Shown here piece by piece: positions 46,534 to 57,560 of a stretch of DNA of 64,000 nucleotides. This stretch comes from Schistocephalus solidus (lineage: Eukaryota; Platyhelminthes; Cestoda; Diphyllobothriidea; Diphyllobothriidae), in assembly GCA_017591395.1 (NCBI GenBank), contig WEDG01005603.1:1-64000 (forward strand). The letters are read 5' to 3'. Within the stretch, counting starts at the first letter, position 1, and every line of letters begins with the position of its first letter. The notes beneath the pieces are model-generated. The model had not been told where the DNA came from and ran no database searches. It was given only the letters and a program-made list of their open reading frames with translations. A program made the translations under genes and the position numbers.

Positions 46534-47024
46534 TGTAGTGTAGACGAGGGTCAAAACTGCTTAGAACCGAGGTGGACAAAATAAATTAACGCTAAGTGGA
46601 GAATTGTGTCTAAACTACAAACGACAAAAGGACGGCAAAAATGTCAGAGGATTGTTAAAATGCAGACTCACGAAAAACGCAGCTTCTAGATAGCGAGTGT
46701 TGTTGAGGATTGTAATGAACTCTGAGTTAGATCCAGAAAGCTATGCATCAAGAATGAAGAGCAGAGTCAGGAGTTCAATTGAGACGGCGATCAGTAGAAT
46801 GCAATCGAGAAATGAAGATCAATCGTTGCAATTGACTGCAAGTAATTGAGAGAGATCAGTACAATCAAGATTGCAGTGGTGCCATGCAGCAGCAAAAACA
46901 GAAGACGTCCAACATGCCGGTTGAAGCTGGCTGTTGTGTTTTATTTAGCACATTAAAACAAGGGATCATAAAGATTCAGGTGAACAAGAAAGATACAAAG
47001 ATGTAAATTGTACAAATACCTACA
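46534..47024 (-). repeat. 5' LTR of the gypsy element
   Basis: 491 bp with the same TG...CA ends as the 3' LTR. As the upstream LTR it would hold the element's promoter. I saw no clear TATA box beyond AT-rich stretches such as TTTATTTAGC. Confidence 0.95.
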
Positions 47025-47999
47025 TCGAAAAATTAGGCAAGTAGATTGCACAGCATGTTTTCGATCTCTGAATACAGGTAACGACAGAAATGAAAACAGA
47101 ACACCTAACTCTAGAATAGAGAATATTTACAAAATGTGACTACTCTATCACATGCATTGACTGTCTTGTGCAGGAGTGAAGATCGTGATTTCAAAACAAA
47201 TGTCTCAGTGAAAGAGGAGTATTTAAAAAATTCAATGAACATTAACAAAGCATTGGCTAACACCTGGCGCATGAGCATTCGCAAAGTGTGGCACGTCATT
47301 GAAGCCAGAAGGTTCTCATCACTATACACCATCGTATTAATTGGTACGTGAGTCAAAGTTTATTTACTGACATTTGCTAATCTATTTTCGAGAAGGGCTA
47401 ATAATTAGGCTAGTAGATTGCGCAGCATGTTTTCGATCTCTGAATACAGGTAACGACCGAAATAAAAAGATTAATATTTCTAGAATAGATAATTTTACAA
47501 AATGTGACTGAACTAGCATATGCATTGACTGGCATGTGCCGGCGTGGAGTTTTTGATTACAAACCAAATGTCTCAGTGAGAGAGGAGTATTTAAAAAATT
47601 CAATGAACATTAACAAAGCATTGGCGAAGCCCTGGCGCATGAGCATTCGCATAAGTGTGGCACGTCATTGAAGCCAGAAGGTTCTCATTACTATACACCA
47701 TCGAATTAATTTGTACGTAAGTTAATAATATTTAACGAAATTTGCAACTCTATGAATAAAAAGATCCCAAACTTGGGCAAGTAGATTGCGCAGCAGGTTT
47801 TCGATCTCTGAATACAGGAAACGACAGAAAAAAAACGAGATCTATTTCTAGAATAGAGAATATTACAAAATGTGACTGTCTTGTGCAGGAGTGGGGTTCG
47901 TGATGATAAAACAAATGTCAAAGTGAAAGAGGAGTATTTGAAAAAATCAATGAGCATTTACAAATCATTGGCTAAGCCCTGGCGCATTAGCATTCGCAT

Positions 48000-49880
48000 T
48001 AGCGTAGCATTCGTAGGTCATTAAGTTCTAATCAATTTACACTATCAAATATTTTTAACGGGTGTTTATACTATTTACCAACATTTGCAAATCTATTTAT
48101 GAGAAGGGTATAAAGCGAGGCAAGTAGACTGCGCCGCATGTTTTCGATCTCTGATGGCAGGCAACGACTCTAATAATAACAGCACGCCAAACTCTTAAAG
48201 AGAGAAACATTTAACAAACTGTGACTGAATTATCATATAAATTGTCTGTCTTGCGCAGGGGTGAAATTCGTGGTGAACATAAAAATGTATCAGTGCAAAA
48301 GGAGTGTTTAATAAACTCTATGTTCATTTAGAAAGGATTCGCAGGAGCATGGAACATGAGCATCCGCATGAGTAAAATAAAGTCATGGAAGCCATTAAGT
48401 TCAAATCACTTTAACAAATCGAGTTAATTTGTACGTGAGTAAGTAATATTTTTTGACATTTGCAACTCTTTTAATGAAAAGGGCTCAAAGTGAGGCAAGT
48501 AGACTGCGCAACATGTTTGCGATCTCTGAGGCCAGGCAACGACTTTAATAATAACAGCACCCCTAACTCTTAACAAGAGAAAAATTGAAAAAATATGACT
48601 GAACTATTATATGCATTGTCTGTTTTGCGCTAGTGTAAAATTCGTGATGAACATAAAAATGTATCAGTGCAAGAGGCATGTGTATAACCTTTATGTTCAT
48701 TAAGAAAGGTCTGGCAGGATAATGGCGCATGAGCATTTGCATGAGTGAATCAAGTCATGGAAGCCATAAAACAACCAATCAGTCTACACTATCGATTTAA
48801 GTTGTGCCGATATTTCCAACTCTATTAATGAAAATGGCTCAAATTGAGCCACGTAGACTGAGCAGCATGTTTTCGATCTCTGAATCCTGGTATTGACAAA
48901 TATGATAACAGAACTCCTTACTTTTATACAGAGAAAATTTTTTTAAAAATGTCATTTTTACTCTCATACGCATTTTCTAGCTTGCGCAGGTGTGAAGTTC
49001 ATGTGGACCATTCAAATGTCTTAGTGTAAGAGGAGTGTTTAAAACTCTATGTTCATTTAGAAAGGATTGGCAGGACAATGGTGCATGAGCTTTTGCATGA
49101 GTGAAGCAAGTCCTGGAAGCCATGAATTTTGATACTATCGAATTAATTTGTACGTGAGTAAGTAATATTTTTTGACATTTGCAACTCTATTAATGAGAAG
49201 GGCTCAAAGTGTGGCAAGTAGCCTGCGCAGCATGTTTTCGATTTCTGTATTCAGGTAACACATAAAATGATAAACGTACTCCTTTCTTTTAAAAAGAGAC
49301 TAATTTAAAAATGTTGACTGAACTTTTATATGCATCGTCTCTCTTGCACAGTTTTGTAATTTGTGCTGATCCTAAAAATGTGTCAATGCAAGAGGACTAT
49401 TATTTAACATTATGTGCATTCAATTAGGATTGGCAGAGCCCTGGCGCATTTGTATTCGCATTAGCGTAGCGTGTCATGGAAGCCATTAACTTCTAATCAC
49501 TTTACACTATCGAATAATTTTAACGGGTGTTTATACTTTTTACCAACATTTGCAAATCTATTTATGAGAAGGGTATAAAGCGAGGCAAGTAGACTGCGCA
49601 GCATGTTTTCGATCTCTGATGGCAGGCAACGACTCTAATAATAACAGCACGCCAAACTCTTAAAGAGAGAAACATTTAACATACTGTGACTGAATTATCA
49701 TATAAATTGTCTGTCTTGCGCAGGGGTGGAATTCATGGTGAACATAAAAATGTATCAGTGCAAAAGGAGTGTTAATAAACTCTATTTTCATTTAGAAAGG
49801 ATTCGCAGGAGCATGGAACATGAGCATCCACATGAGTGAATAAAGTCATGGAAACCATTAAGTTCAAATCACTTTAAAAT
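48000..49880. repeat. Higher-order duplication inside the satellite
   Basis: A variant block (AACGGGTGTTTATACT, GAGAAGGGTATAAAGCGAGG, TGATGGCAGGCAACGACTCT, GGAGCATGGAACATGAGCAT) occurs at about 48000-48420 and again at about 49465-49870. The GAGAAGGGTATAAAG copies start at 48101 and 49566, an offset of 1465 bp, equal to four monomers. Confidence 0.8.
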
Positions 49881-51749
49881 ATCGAATTAATTTTAACGTG
49901 AGTTAATAATTTTTACCGACATTTGCAACTCTATTAATGTTAAGGGCTCAAAGTGAGGCACGTAGTCTGCGCAGCATGTTTTTGATCTTTGTATCCAGGT
50001 TACGTATAAAATTATGAATGAACTCCTATCTCTTAAGGAGAGAAAAATTTAAAAATTTGACGGACATTTTATATGGATTGTCTGTCTTGCACAGTTTTGG
50101 AATTATTGATGAATCTGAAACAGTTTTAAGTGCAAGAGATGTATGTATAAACTCTTTGTACATTAAAGGTACTAGCAAGGCATTGGTGCATGAGCATTCG
50201 CATGAGTGTGGAACGTCATGGAAGTCATGAAGTTCCCATCACTCTACACAATCCATTTTATTTGTACGTGAGATAATAATATTTACCGACATTTGCAACA
50301 CTATTAATGAGAAGGGCTCAAAGTGAGTCAACTGGATTGTGCAGCATGTTTTCGATCTCTGAATTTATGTAATGACAGAAATTTATCACAGACCTAATAA
50401 CTGCTAAAGAGAGAAAAAATAAAAAAATGTGAATTTAATTTCATATGCATTTTCTGTCGTGCGCAGATGCGGAGTTCATGATGAACATAAAAAAATCTTA
50501 ATGCAAGAGGAGTATTTAAAGAACTGTTTATTTAGATTGCATTGGCAGAGCCCTTGATGAGCATTCGCATGAGTGAAGCAGGTCATCGACGTTATTAAGT
50601 TATCATTACTATACACTATCTTATAAATTTGTACGTTAGTTAATAATAGTTAACAAAATCTTCTACTCTATTTATGTTCAGGGCTCAAATTGAGGCAAGT
50701 AGATTTGCGGAGCATGAGTTCGACCTTTGAAACTGGGTGACGACAGAAATGATAACAGAAATCTTAACTCTGATAGAACGTAAAATTTAAAAAAATGTGT
50801 CTGAAATATCATATTCCTTTTCTGGCTTGCGCAGGTGTGGAATTCGTGATGACAATAAATAGCTCTCAATGAAAAAGGAGTATTTTTAAAAATAAGTTCA
50901 TTTAGATAGGATTGGCAGAGCCCTGGCGCATTAGCATTCGCATAAGTGTAGCAAGTCATGGAATCAATGAAGTACATTTCAGTACACACTTTCGAATTAC
51001 TTTGTACGTGAGTTAATAACATTAAGCAAAATCTGCAACTCTATTAGTTTTAAGGGCAAGTATGCTGCGCAGCATGTTTTTGTTCAGTGATACCAGGTAA
51101 CGACTCTAATAATTACAGCACTCCTAACTCTTAAACAGAGAAAAATTTCAAAAATGTGACTGAACTATAATGTGTATTGTCTGACTTGCGCAGATGTAGA
51201 ATTCGCGATAAACATAAAAATGTCTCACAGCAAAAGGAGTATTTATTATCTCTATGTGCATTTAAATGAATTTGTAGAATAATCGCGCATAAGCATTCGC
51301 ATGAGTAAAGCAAGATATGTAAGACATGATATACGAATCCCTATACATTTTCGAGTTAATTTGAACCTGAGTCAGTTATATCAACTGACATTTTAAACTC
51401 TATTTATTTGAACGGCTCAAACTAAGGCAAGTAGATTGCGCAGCATATTTTCGATCTCTTAATCCAGGTAACGACTAAAATGATAAACGTTCTCCTATCT
51501 CTTAAAATAGATAAATTTAAAAATGTGACTGAACTATCATATGTATTGGCTGACTAGCGAAGGTGTGGACTACGTAAGAACCATTCAAATGTCTCAGTGC
51601 AAGAGTGTTGTTTATAAACTCGATGTTTATTTAGAAAGGATTGGCAGAAATATGGAGCATGAGCATTCGCATGAGTGAAGCAAGTCATGGAAGCCATTAA
51701 TTTCTTATCACTATACACTATCAATTAAATTTATACGTGAGTTAGTAAT

Positions 51750-54700
51750 ATTTATCGACTAAGCAACACTCAAAAAAAGAGAAAAATAAATTAAACGTGA
51801 CTTAAACTATAATATACCTTTTGTTGTTTTCGCTAATGTGGAGTTCGTGATGACCATGATTTTCTAAGTGCCAGCCATGGAGTTCTCATCAAACTTCACT
51901 ATCAATTTTACTTGTACGAAAGTTCGTAACATTTACTGACATTTTCAACTCTATTTATGAAAAGGGCTCAAAGGGAGGCAAGTAGATTGCGCATCATGTT
52001 TTTAAACTCTTAATCCAGGTAATGCCTGAAATTGATAAAAGAACTACTAACACTTGGAAGAAGGAAAAATTAATAAAACGTGACTGAAATATAATATTAC
52101 TTATGTTGCTTGCACTTATGTGAAGTTCCTAATGATCATGATTTTCTCAATGCAAGAAAGGCATTTAATAAATCTATGTACATTGACATAGGATTTGCAG
52201 AGCCATGGTGCATGAGCATTCGCATGAGTGAAAAAATTCATAGAAACCATGAAGTAATCATCACTCTACACTATCGATTTAATGTCTACCTGAGTTTATA
52301 ATATTTACCAACATTTGCAACTCTGTTAATGAGAAGGACTCAAAGTGAAGCAAGTAGATTGCTTAGCATGTTTGCGATATCTTAATCCAGGGTATGCCTG
52401 AAATGATAACAGATCTCCTAACATTTGGAAGAAGGAAAAACTATTGAAAAGTGACTGAATTATAATATGCATTGTGTTGCTTGCGCCAATGTGGAGTTCG
52501 TGATGACCATAAATTTTCTTAGATCGAGAGGAGTATTTAATAAATCTATTTAAATTAAGATCACATTGGCAAAGCTCTGGTGCATTATCATTCGCGTGTG
52601 CAACGTCCTGAAAGCCATGGAGTTCTCATCATTCTACACTATTACTTTTATTTGTACTTGAGTTGATAATATTAACCGACATTTGCAACTCTATTAATGA
52701 GATGGGCACAAAGGGAGGCAAGTAGATTGCTCAGCATGTTTTCGATATCTTAATACAGATAATGCCTGAAATGATAACAGAACTCCTAACACTTGGAAGA
52801 AAGAAGAATAGAAAAAACGTAAAAGAATTAGTATTAACTTGTGTTGCTTGCACCTATGTGAAAATCCTATTAACCACGATTTTCTAAGTGAAAGAAAGGC
52901 ATTTAATAAATCTATGTAAATTTACATAGGATATGCAGATTCATGGCGCATGAGCATTCGCATGAGGTAAGCAATTAATGTAAGGCATGACGTAATCAAC
53001 ACTTTACACTTTCGACTGAAACGTTTACGTGAGTTAATAATATTTACCGACATTTCCAAATAAATTAATGAAAAGAGCTCAAAGTGAGGCAATTAGATTG
53101 CTGAGCATGTTTTTGATATCCTAATCGAGGTTATGCGTAAAATGATAACAGAACGCCTAACACTTGGAAGAGAGAATAATTTATAAAACCTGAGTAAACT
53201 ATAATATGCCTTGTGTTGCTTGCACCAATGTGGAGTTCGTAATGACCATGATTTTCTTAGTGCAAGAGAGGCATTTAATAAATTTATGAAAATTCATGAT
53301 GACTATGAATTGTCTTAGTGCAAATGTAGCATTTAATAAATCTATGTATATTTACATAGCATTTGCAGTGCCATGGCGCATTAGCAATCGCATGAGTGTA
53401 GCAATTCAAGAAAGCCATGAAGTTATCATCGCTCTGCGCTAGCGAGTTAATTTGTACGTTAGTTAATACTATTTACCGTCATTTGCAGTTCTATCAATGA
53501 GAAGGGCTCAAAGGAGGCACGTAGATTGCACAGCATGTTTTCGATATCTTAATCTAGGTAATACCTGAAATGTGAACAGAACTCCAAACACTTGGAAAAA
53601 GGAAAAATTAATAAATTGTGACTGAACTTTAATATGCCTTGTGCTGCTTGCGCCAATTTGGACTTCGTGATGACCATGAATATTCTTAATGCAAGATTTT
53701 TTATAAATCCATGTTAATTTCAATAATATTGGCAAAGCCCTGGTGCATTAGCATTTGCATGAATGTGGAACGTAATGGAAGCCATGTACATCTCATCATT
53801 ATATTCTATCTATTTTATTTGTACGTGAGTTATTAATATTTACCGATATTTGCAACTGTTTTAATGAGAAGGGCTCAAAGTAAGGCAAGTTGATTACGCA
53901 GCATGTTTTCGATATCTCTATCCTGATAATGCCTTAAATGATAACAGTTCACCTAACACTTAAAAAAAGAAATATTAATAAAACTAGACTGAACTATAAT
54001 ATGCCTTTTGTTGCTTGCGCCAAGTGGAGTACGTGATGATCATAAATTGTTTTAGTGCACGAGGAGTATTTTTATTAAATCTAGGTAAATTCTGATAGTA
54101 TTGGCATGAATGTGGAAAGTCATGGAAGACATGAAGTTCTCATCACTCTACACTATCGATTAAATTTGTACGTGAGTAAATAAAATTTTTTGACATTTTT
54201 CAAACTCTATTTATGAGAAGGGCTCAAAGTGAGGCAAGTAGATTGTGCAACATGTTTTTGATATCTTAATCCAGGTATTGCTTGAAATGATAACATAATT
54301 CCTTACACTAAAAAGAAAGAAAATTTAATAAAACGTGACTGAACAACATAATGCTTCATGGTGCTTGCGCCAATAAGGTGTTCGAGATGGCCCTGAATTG
54401 TCTTAGTTCAAGGGGATTTTTAATAAATCTAAGTAAATTTCGATAATATTGGCAGATCTCTAGTGTATTAGCATTCGAATGAATGTAGAACCTCATGGAA
54501 GCCATGAAGTTATCAACACTCTACACTATCAATATTATTTGTGCGTAAGTTAATAATATTTACCGACATTTGCAACTCTAATTATGAAAAGATCTCAAAG
54601 TGAGGCAAGTAGATTGCGTGCCATGTTTTTGATATCTTTATCCAGGTAATGCCTGAAATGATAAGAGAACTTCTTGCATTGAAAGAGAGAAATATTAAAT

Positions 54701-54950
54701 AAACGAGAGTGAACTATAAAATGTATTGTGTTGTTTGCACCAATGTGGAGTTCTTGATGAACATGAATTGTCTTAGTGCAAGAGGAGCATTTAATAAATC
54801 TATGTACATTTACATAGGGTTTGGAAGCCATGGTGCTTGAGCATTAGCATGAGTGTAGCAATTCATGGAAGCCATTAAGTTATCATCACTCTACACTATC
54901 GAGTTGATTTGTACTTGAGTTTGCAACATTTTCCAATAATTGCAACTCTA
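51750..54950. repeat. Satellite subfamily block
   Basis: Monomers here share variants rare elsewhere in the array: AATGCCTGAAATGATAACAG, AACACTTGGAAGAAGGAAAA, TGTTGCTTGCGCCAATGTGG and ATGACCATGATTTTCTTAG. The block covers about eight monomers and follows a truncated monomer at 51750-51780, consistent with local amplification of one variant. Confidence 0.7.
53242..53355. repeat. 57-bp internal duplication in one monomer
   Basis: ATGACCATGATTTTCTTAGT from 53242 is repeated with changes as ATGACTATGAATTGTCTTAGT from 53299, each followed by CATTTAATAAAT. The 57-bp insertion accounts exactly for the 428-bp step (371 + 57) between markers 53105 and 53533. Confidence 0.75.
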
Positions 54951-56935
54951 TTAATGAGAAGGGCCCAAAGTGAGACAATTAGTTTGCGCAGCATGTTTTC
55001 GATGTCTTCATTCAGGTAGTGACTGAAAGTATATCATAACATTTAACTCTGAAAGAAAGAAAAATTATAAAATGGACTGAATTATCAGGGTTATTGTCTG
55101 TCGTGCGAAGAATGTTGTTCGTGATGACCATAAAAATATCTCATTGCAAGAGGCGTTTTAAAAAACGATGTACATTTTGATAATATTGGCAGAGCCCTGG
55201 CGCATGAGCACTCGCGTGAGTATAGCATGCCATAGAAGCCATGCATTTCTTATCACTTTTCACTATTGAATTAATTTGTACGTGAGTTAACAAAATGTAC
55301 CGACATTTTCAATTCTACTTATGAGAAGGGCTCAAAGTAAGCGAAGTAGATTGCGCAGCATGTTTTTGATCTCTGAATACATGTAATGACAGAAATTATA
55401 ACAGTTATCCTTACTTATAAAGAGAAACAATTTTTAAAAAACGTGACCGAACTTAAATATGCATTATGTTGCTTTTGAAGGTTTGACGTTCGTGATGACC
55501 ATTAATCATCTCAGTGCAAGAGGAGTATTTAAAAATCTATGTACATTTAGAAAGGATTGGTGGAGCCTTGGTGCATGAGCATTCGCATGAGTGTAGCAAG
55601 CCATGGAAGCCATGAAGTTTTTAGCACTTTTCACTATCGAATTAATTTGTTTGTGTGTTTATACTACTTACCGACATTTGCAACTGTATCACTGAGAAGG
55701 GCTCAATGTGAGGCAAGTAGACTGCGAAGCATGTTTTCGATATCTGAATCCATGTAGTGACTGAAATTACAACAGTACTGCTTACCCTGAAAGAGATCAA
55801 AAATAAGAAAACGTGACTGAACTATTATATGTGTTGTCTGTCTTGCACAGGTGTGAAGATCATGATGACCATACAAATGTGTCTGTACGTGTCAATAATA
55901 TTCACCGACATTGCATATCTATTAATGAGAAGGGCTTAAAATGAGGCAAGTAAATTGCCTAGCATGTTTTCCATCTCTGAATCCAGCTAACGACTGCAGT
56001 GATATAAAAACGCCTTACTCTAAGAGAGTAAACAATTAAAAAAACAGGATGGACTATCATATACCTTGTGTCCCTTGCGCAATTGTGGAATTCGTGATTA
56101 CCATAACAATGGTTCAATGCAAGAGGATTATTTAAAACAACACTGGTGCGTTCGCATTCGTATCAGTGAGGCAAGTCGCGGAGGCCATTAATTTCTTATC
56201 ACTTTACACCATCGAATTTATTTGTACGTGAGTAAATAATATTTAGCGAAATTTGTCATTGCATTGCTTTTATCGGAAGGGCTGAAAACGTGGCAAATAG
56301 ATTGACAGCATGTGTTCCATCTCTGACTCCAGGTAACGACTCAAATTATAACGTGACTAAACTATCGTATTCATGGTCGTGTTTGCGAAGAAATGGAGTT
56401 CTTGAAGACGATATCAAATGCCTTAGTCCGAGATGAGTATAGAAACAATTGAGTACATGTAGGTAGGTTTGGCAGAACCCTGACGTATGAGCATTTGCTA
56501 GAGTGAAGCAAGTCAGGAAGGCCATGTAATTTTAATTGCACTACACTGTAAAATTAATTCCTTCGTGAATCAATAACTTCGACTGACATTTACAACCGTA
56601 CTAATGAGGAGGGCTGACATTTAGGCCTATAGATTGAACAGTATATGTTCAATCCCTGATTCTAGGTAACGACTTAATTGATAACAGAACATCTTACTCT
56701 TACGGAGAGAAAAATAAAAAAAATGTGACTGAACTATTGTTTTCGTTGTCCTGCTTGCGAAGGTCTAAAGTTCATGATTACCACATAAATGCCCCACTGG
56801 GAGACTAGTATTAAAAAATTATGTACAACTCCTACTCTAACAGATTAAAATATAAAAAATATGACTGAACTATCATATGTGTTTTCTTGCTTGCGTAGGT
56901 TTATGAGTTCATGGTATACTATAATGGTTAAGGTC

Positions 56936-57339
56936 ACCTTCGTGTATGTTTTCATGCATATGTAGGAAAATAGGGTGTCAATTTTAAGGAGGAAGTCATT
57001 GATGCTGGTAAGCCCTCTGACCATTGATTATTTAGCCGTTCAACGACAAGTTAACAAGGGCGACTTTATCGACACGTAAATTTAAAGCGCGATCGAAACG
57101 AAACCATGTTTGGCACTGCATTTCAATCATTATTCAGCTGTTTTTGTGTTCTGGCAGCATCTCCATTTCAATACTGTTAATCAGGGCAAATCATTGATTC
57201 AATCTTATGCTACAGAAGCTGCATTCGTTCGCGTATGTCAATCGATTGTTTTTAGATTAATAAGCAGAACCTTTTTTCACTTAGATTCGGTGGACTAGAA
57301 TTTGTCTAATATAAAAATCTCAATAATTCCTGGCAGCCT
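56936..57339. other. Flank right of the satellite, nothing recognised
   Basis: The array fades out near 56935. A 62-codon open frame at 57110-57298 has no recognised domain. Confidence 0.4.
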
Positions 57340-57560
57340 TTTTGAGGACCTATTCCGTGAATGTTACCCTAGGCTCCAGGGATAAACGAGTAAGAAAGGA
57401 GTTTAGGGTTAAATTTAGGGTTAGAAGTATGAGTATTGAAAGGTTTATTTTCCAATGAGTTAAAAGGTTTGGGTTAAGGTTATGGCTCGGTTATATTTTC
57501 CATTCCTTGAATTCTGCAGGTTACCTGTATAACAAATGTGGTTTGCCCATTTTCGTGCCT
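57340..57560. repeat. Dispersed repeat with TTAGGG motifs
   Basis: Contains TTTAGGGTTAAATTTAGGG and TTAGGGTTAGAAGTATG. The latter is the complement of CATACTTCTAACCCTAA at 28399-28415, so this is a second copy of the 28.3-kb repeat in the opposite orientation. CTGCAGGTTACCT here also resembles CTGCAGGTCACCT at 28466. Confidence 0.45.

Larger units (their letters stand above)
41813..47024 (-). mobile_element. Ty3/gypsy LTR retrotransposon, CsRn1-like, 5212 bp
   Basis: Minus-strand element with two 491-bp LTRs (TG...CA ends), a primer-binding site, gag, protease-RT-RNase H-integrase pol, and a purine-rich tract before the 3' LTR. Domain order PR-RT-RH-IN is that of Ty3/gypsy. The CX2HX9CX3C Gag knuckle and tRNA-Trp-type primer site match the CsRn1 clade known from trematodes and insects. 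It is inserted within one satellite monomer. The flanks read TCGC and TCGA, a 3-of-4 match to a short target-site duplication. LTRs differ at 15 of 491 positions by hand count. Pol is disabled, so the copy cannot move on its own. Confidence 0.95.
47025..56935. repeat. Satellite array, right part (about 27 monomers of about 369 bp)
   Basis: Phase marker near CAGCATGTTTTCGATCTCTG at 47053, 47425, 47793, 48136, 48511, 48865, 49230, 49601, 49974, 50344, 50712, 51072, 51443, 51994, 52366, 52734, 53105, 53533, 53901, 54250, 54621, 54991, 55358, 55729, 55962, 56308 and about 56641. Most steps are 365-373 bp. Exceptions are short or long steps caused by internal deletions (for example 55729 to 55962) or insertions (51443 to 51994, 53105 to 53533). 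Removing the gypsy element, the step across it is about 349 bp, so the two parts are one array. Monomers are non-coding; short minus-strand open frames recur because the sequence recurs. Confidence 0.95.

Noticed and set aside
42287..46538. Many + strand open frames through the gypsy element (for example 42593-42940, 44928-45212).
   Set aside because: They are shadows of minus-strand gag and pol, which carry the catalytic motifs.
39925..56935. Regularly spaced repeats suggesting a CRISPR array.
   Set aside because: Whole about 369-bp units are repeated without unique spacers, and the window is eukaryotic. It is a satellite.
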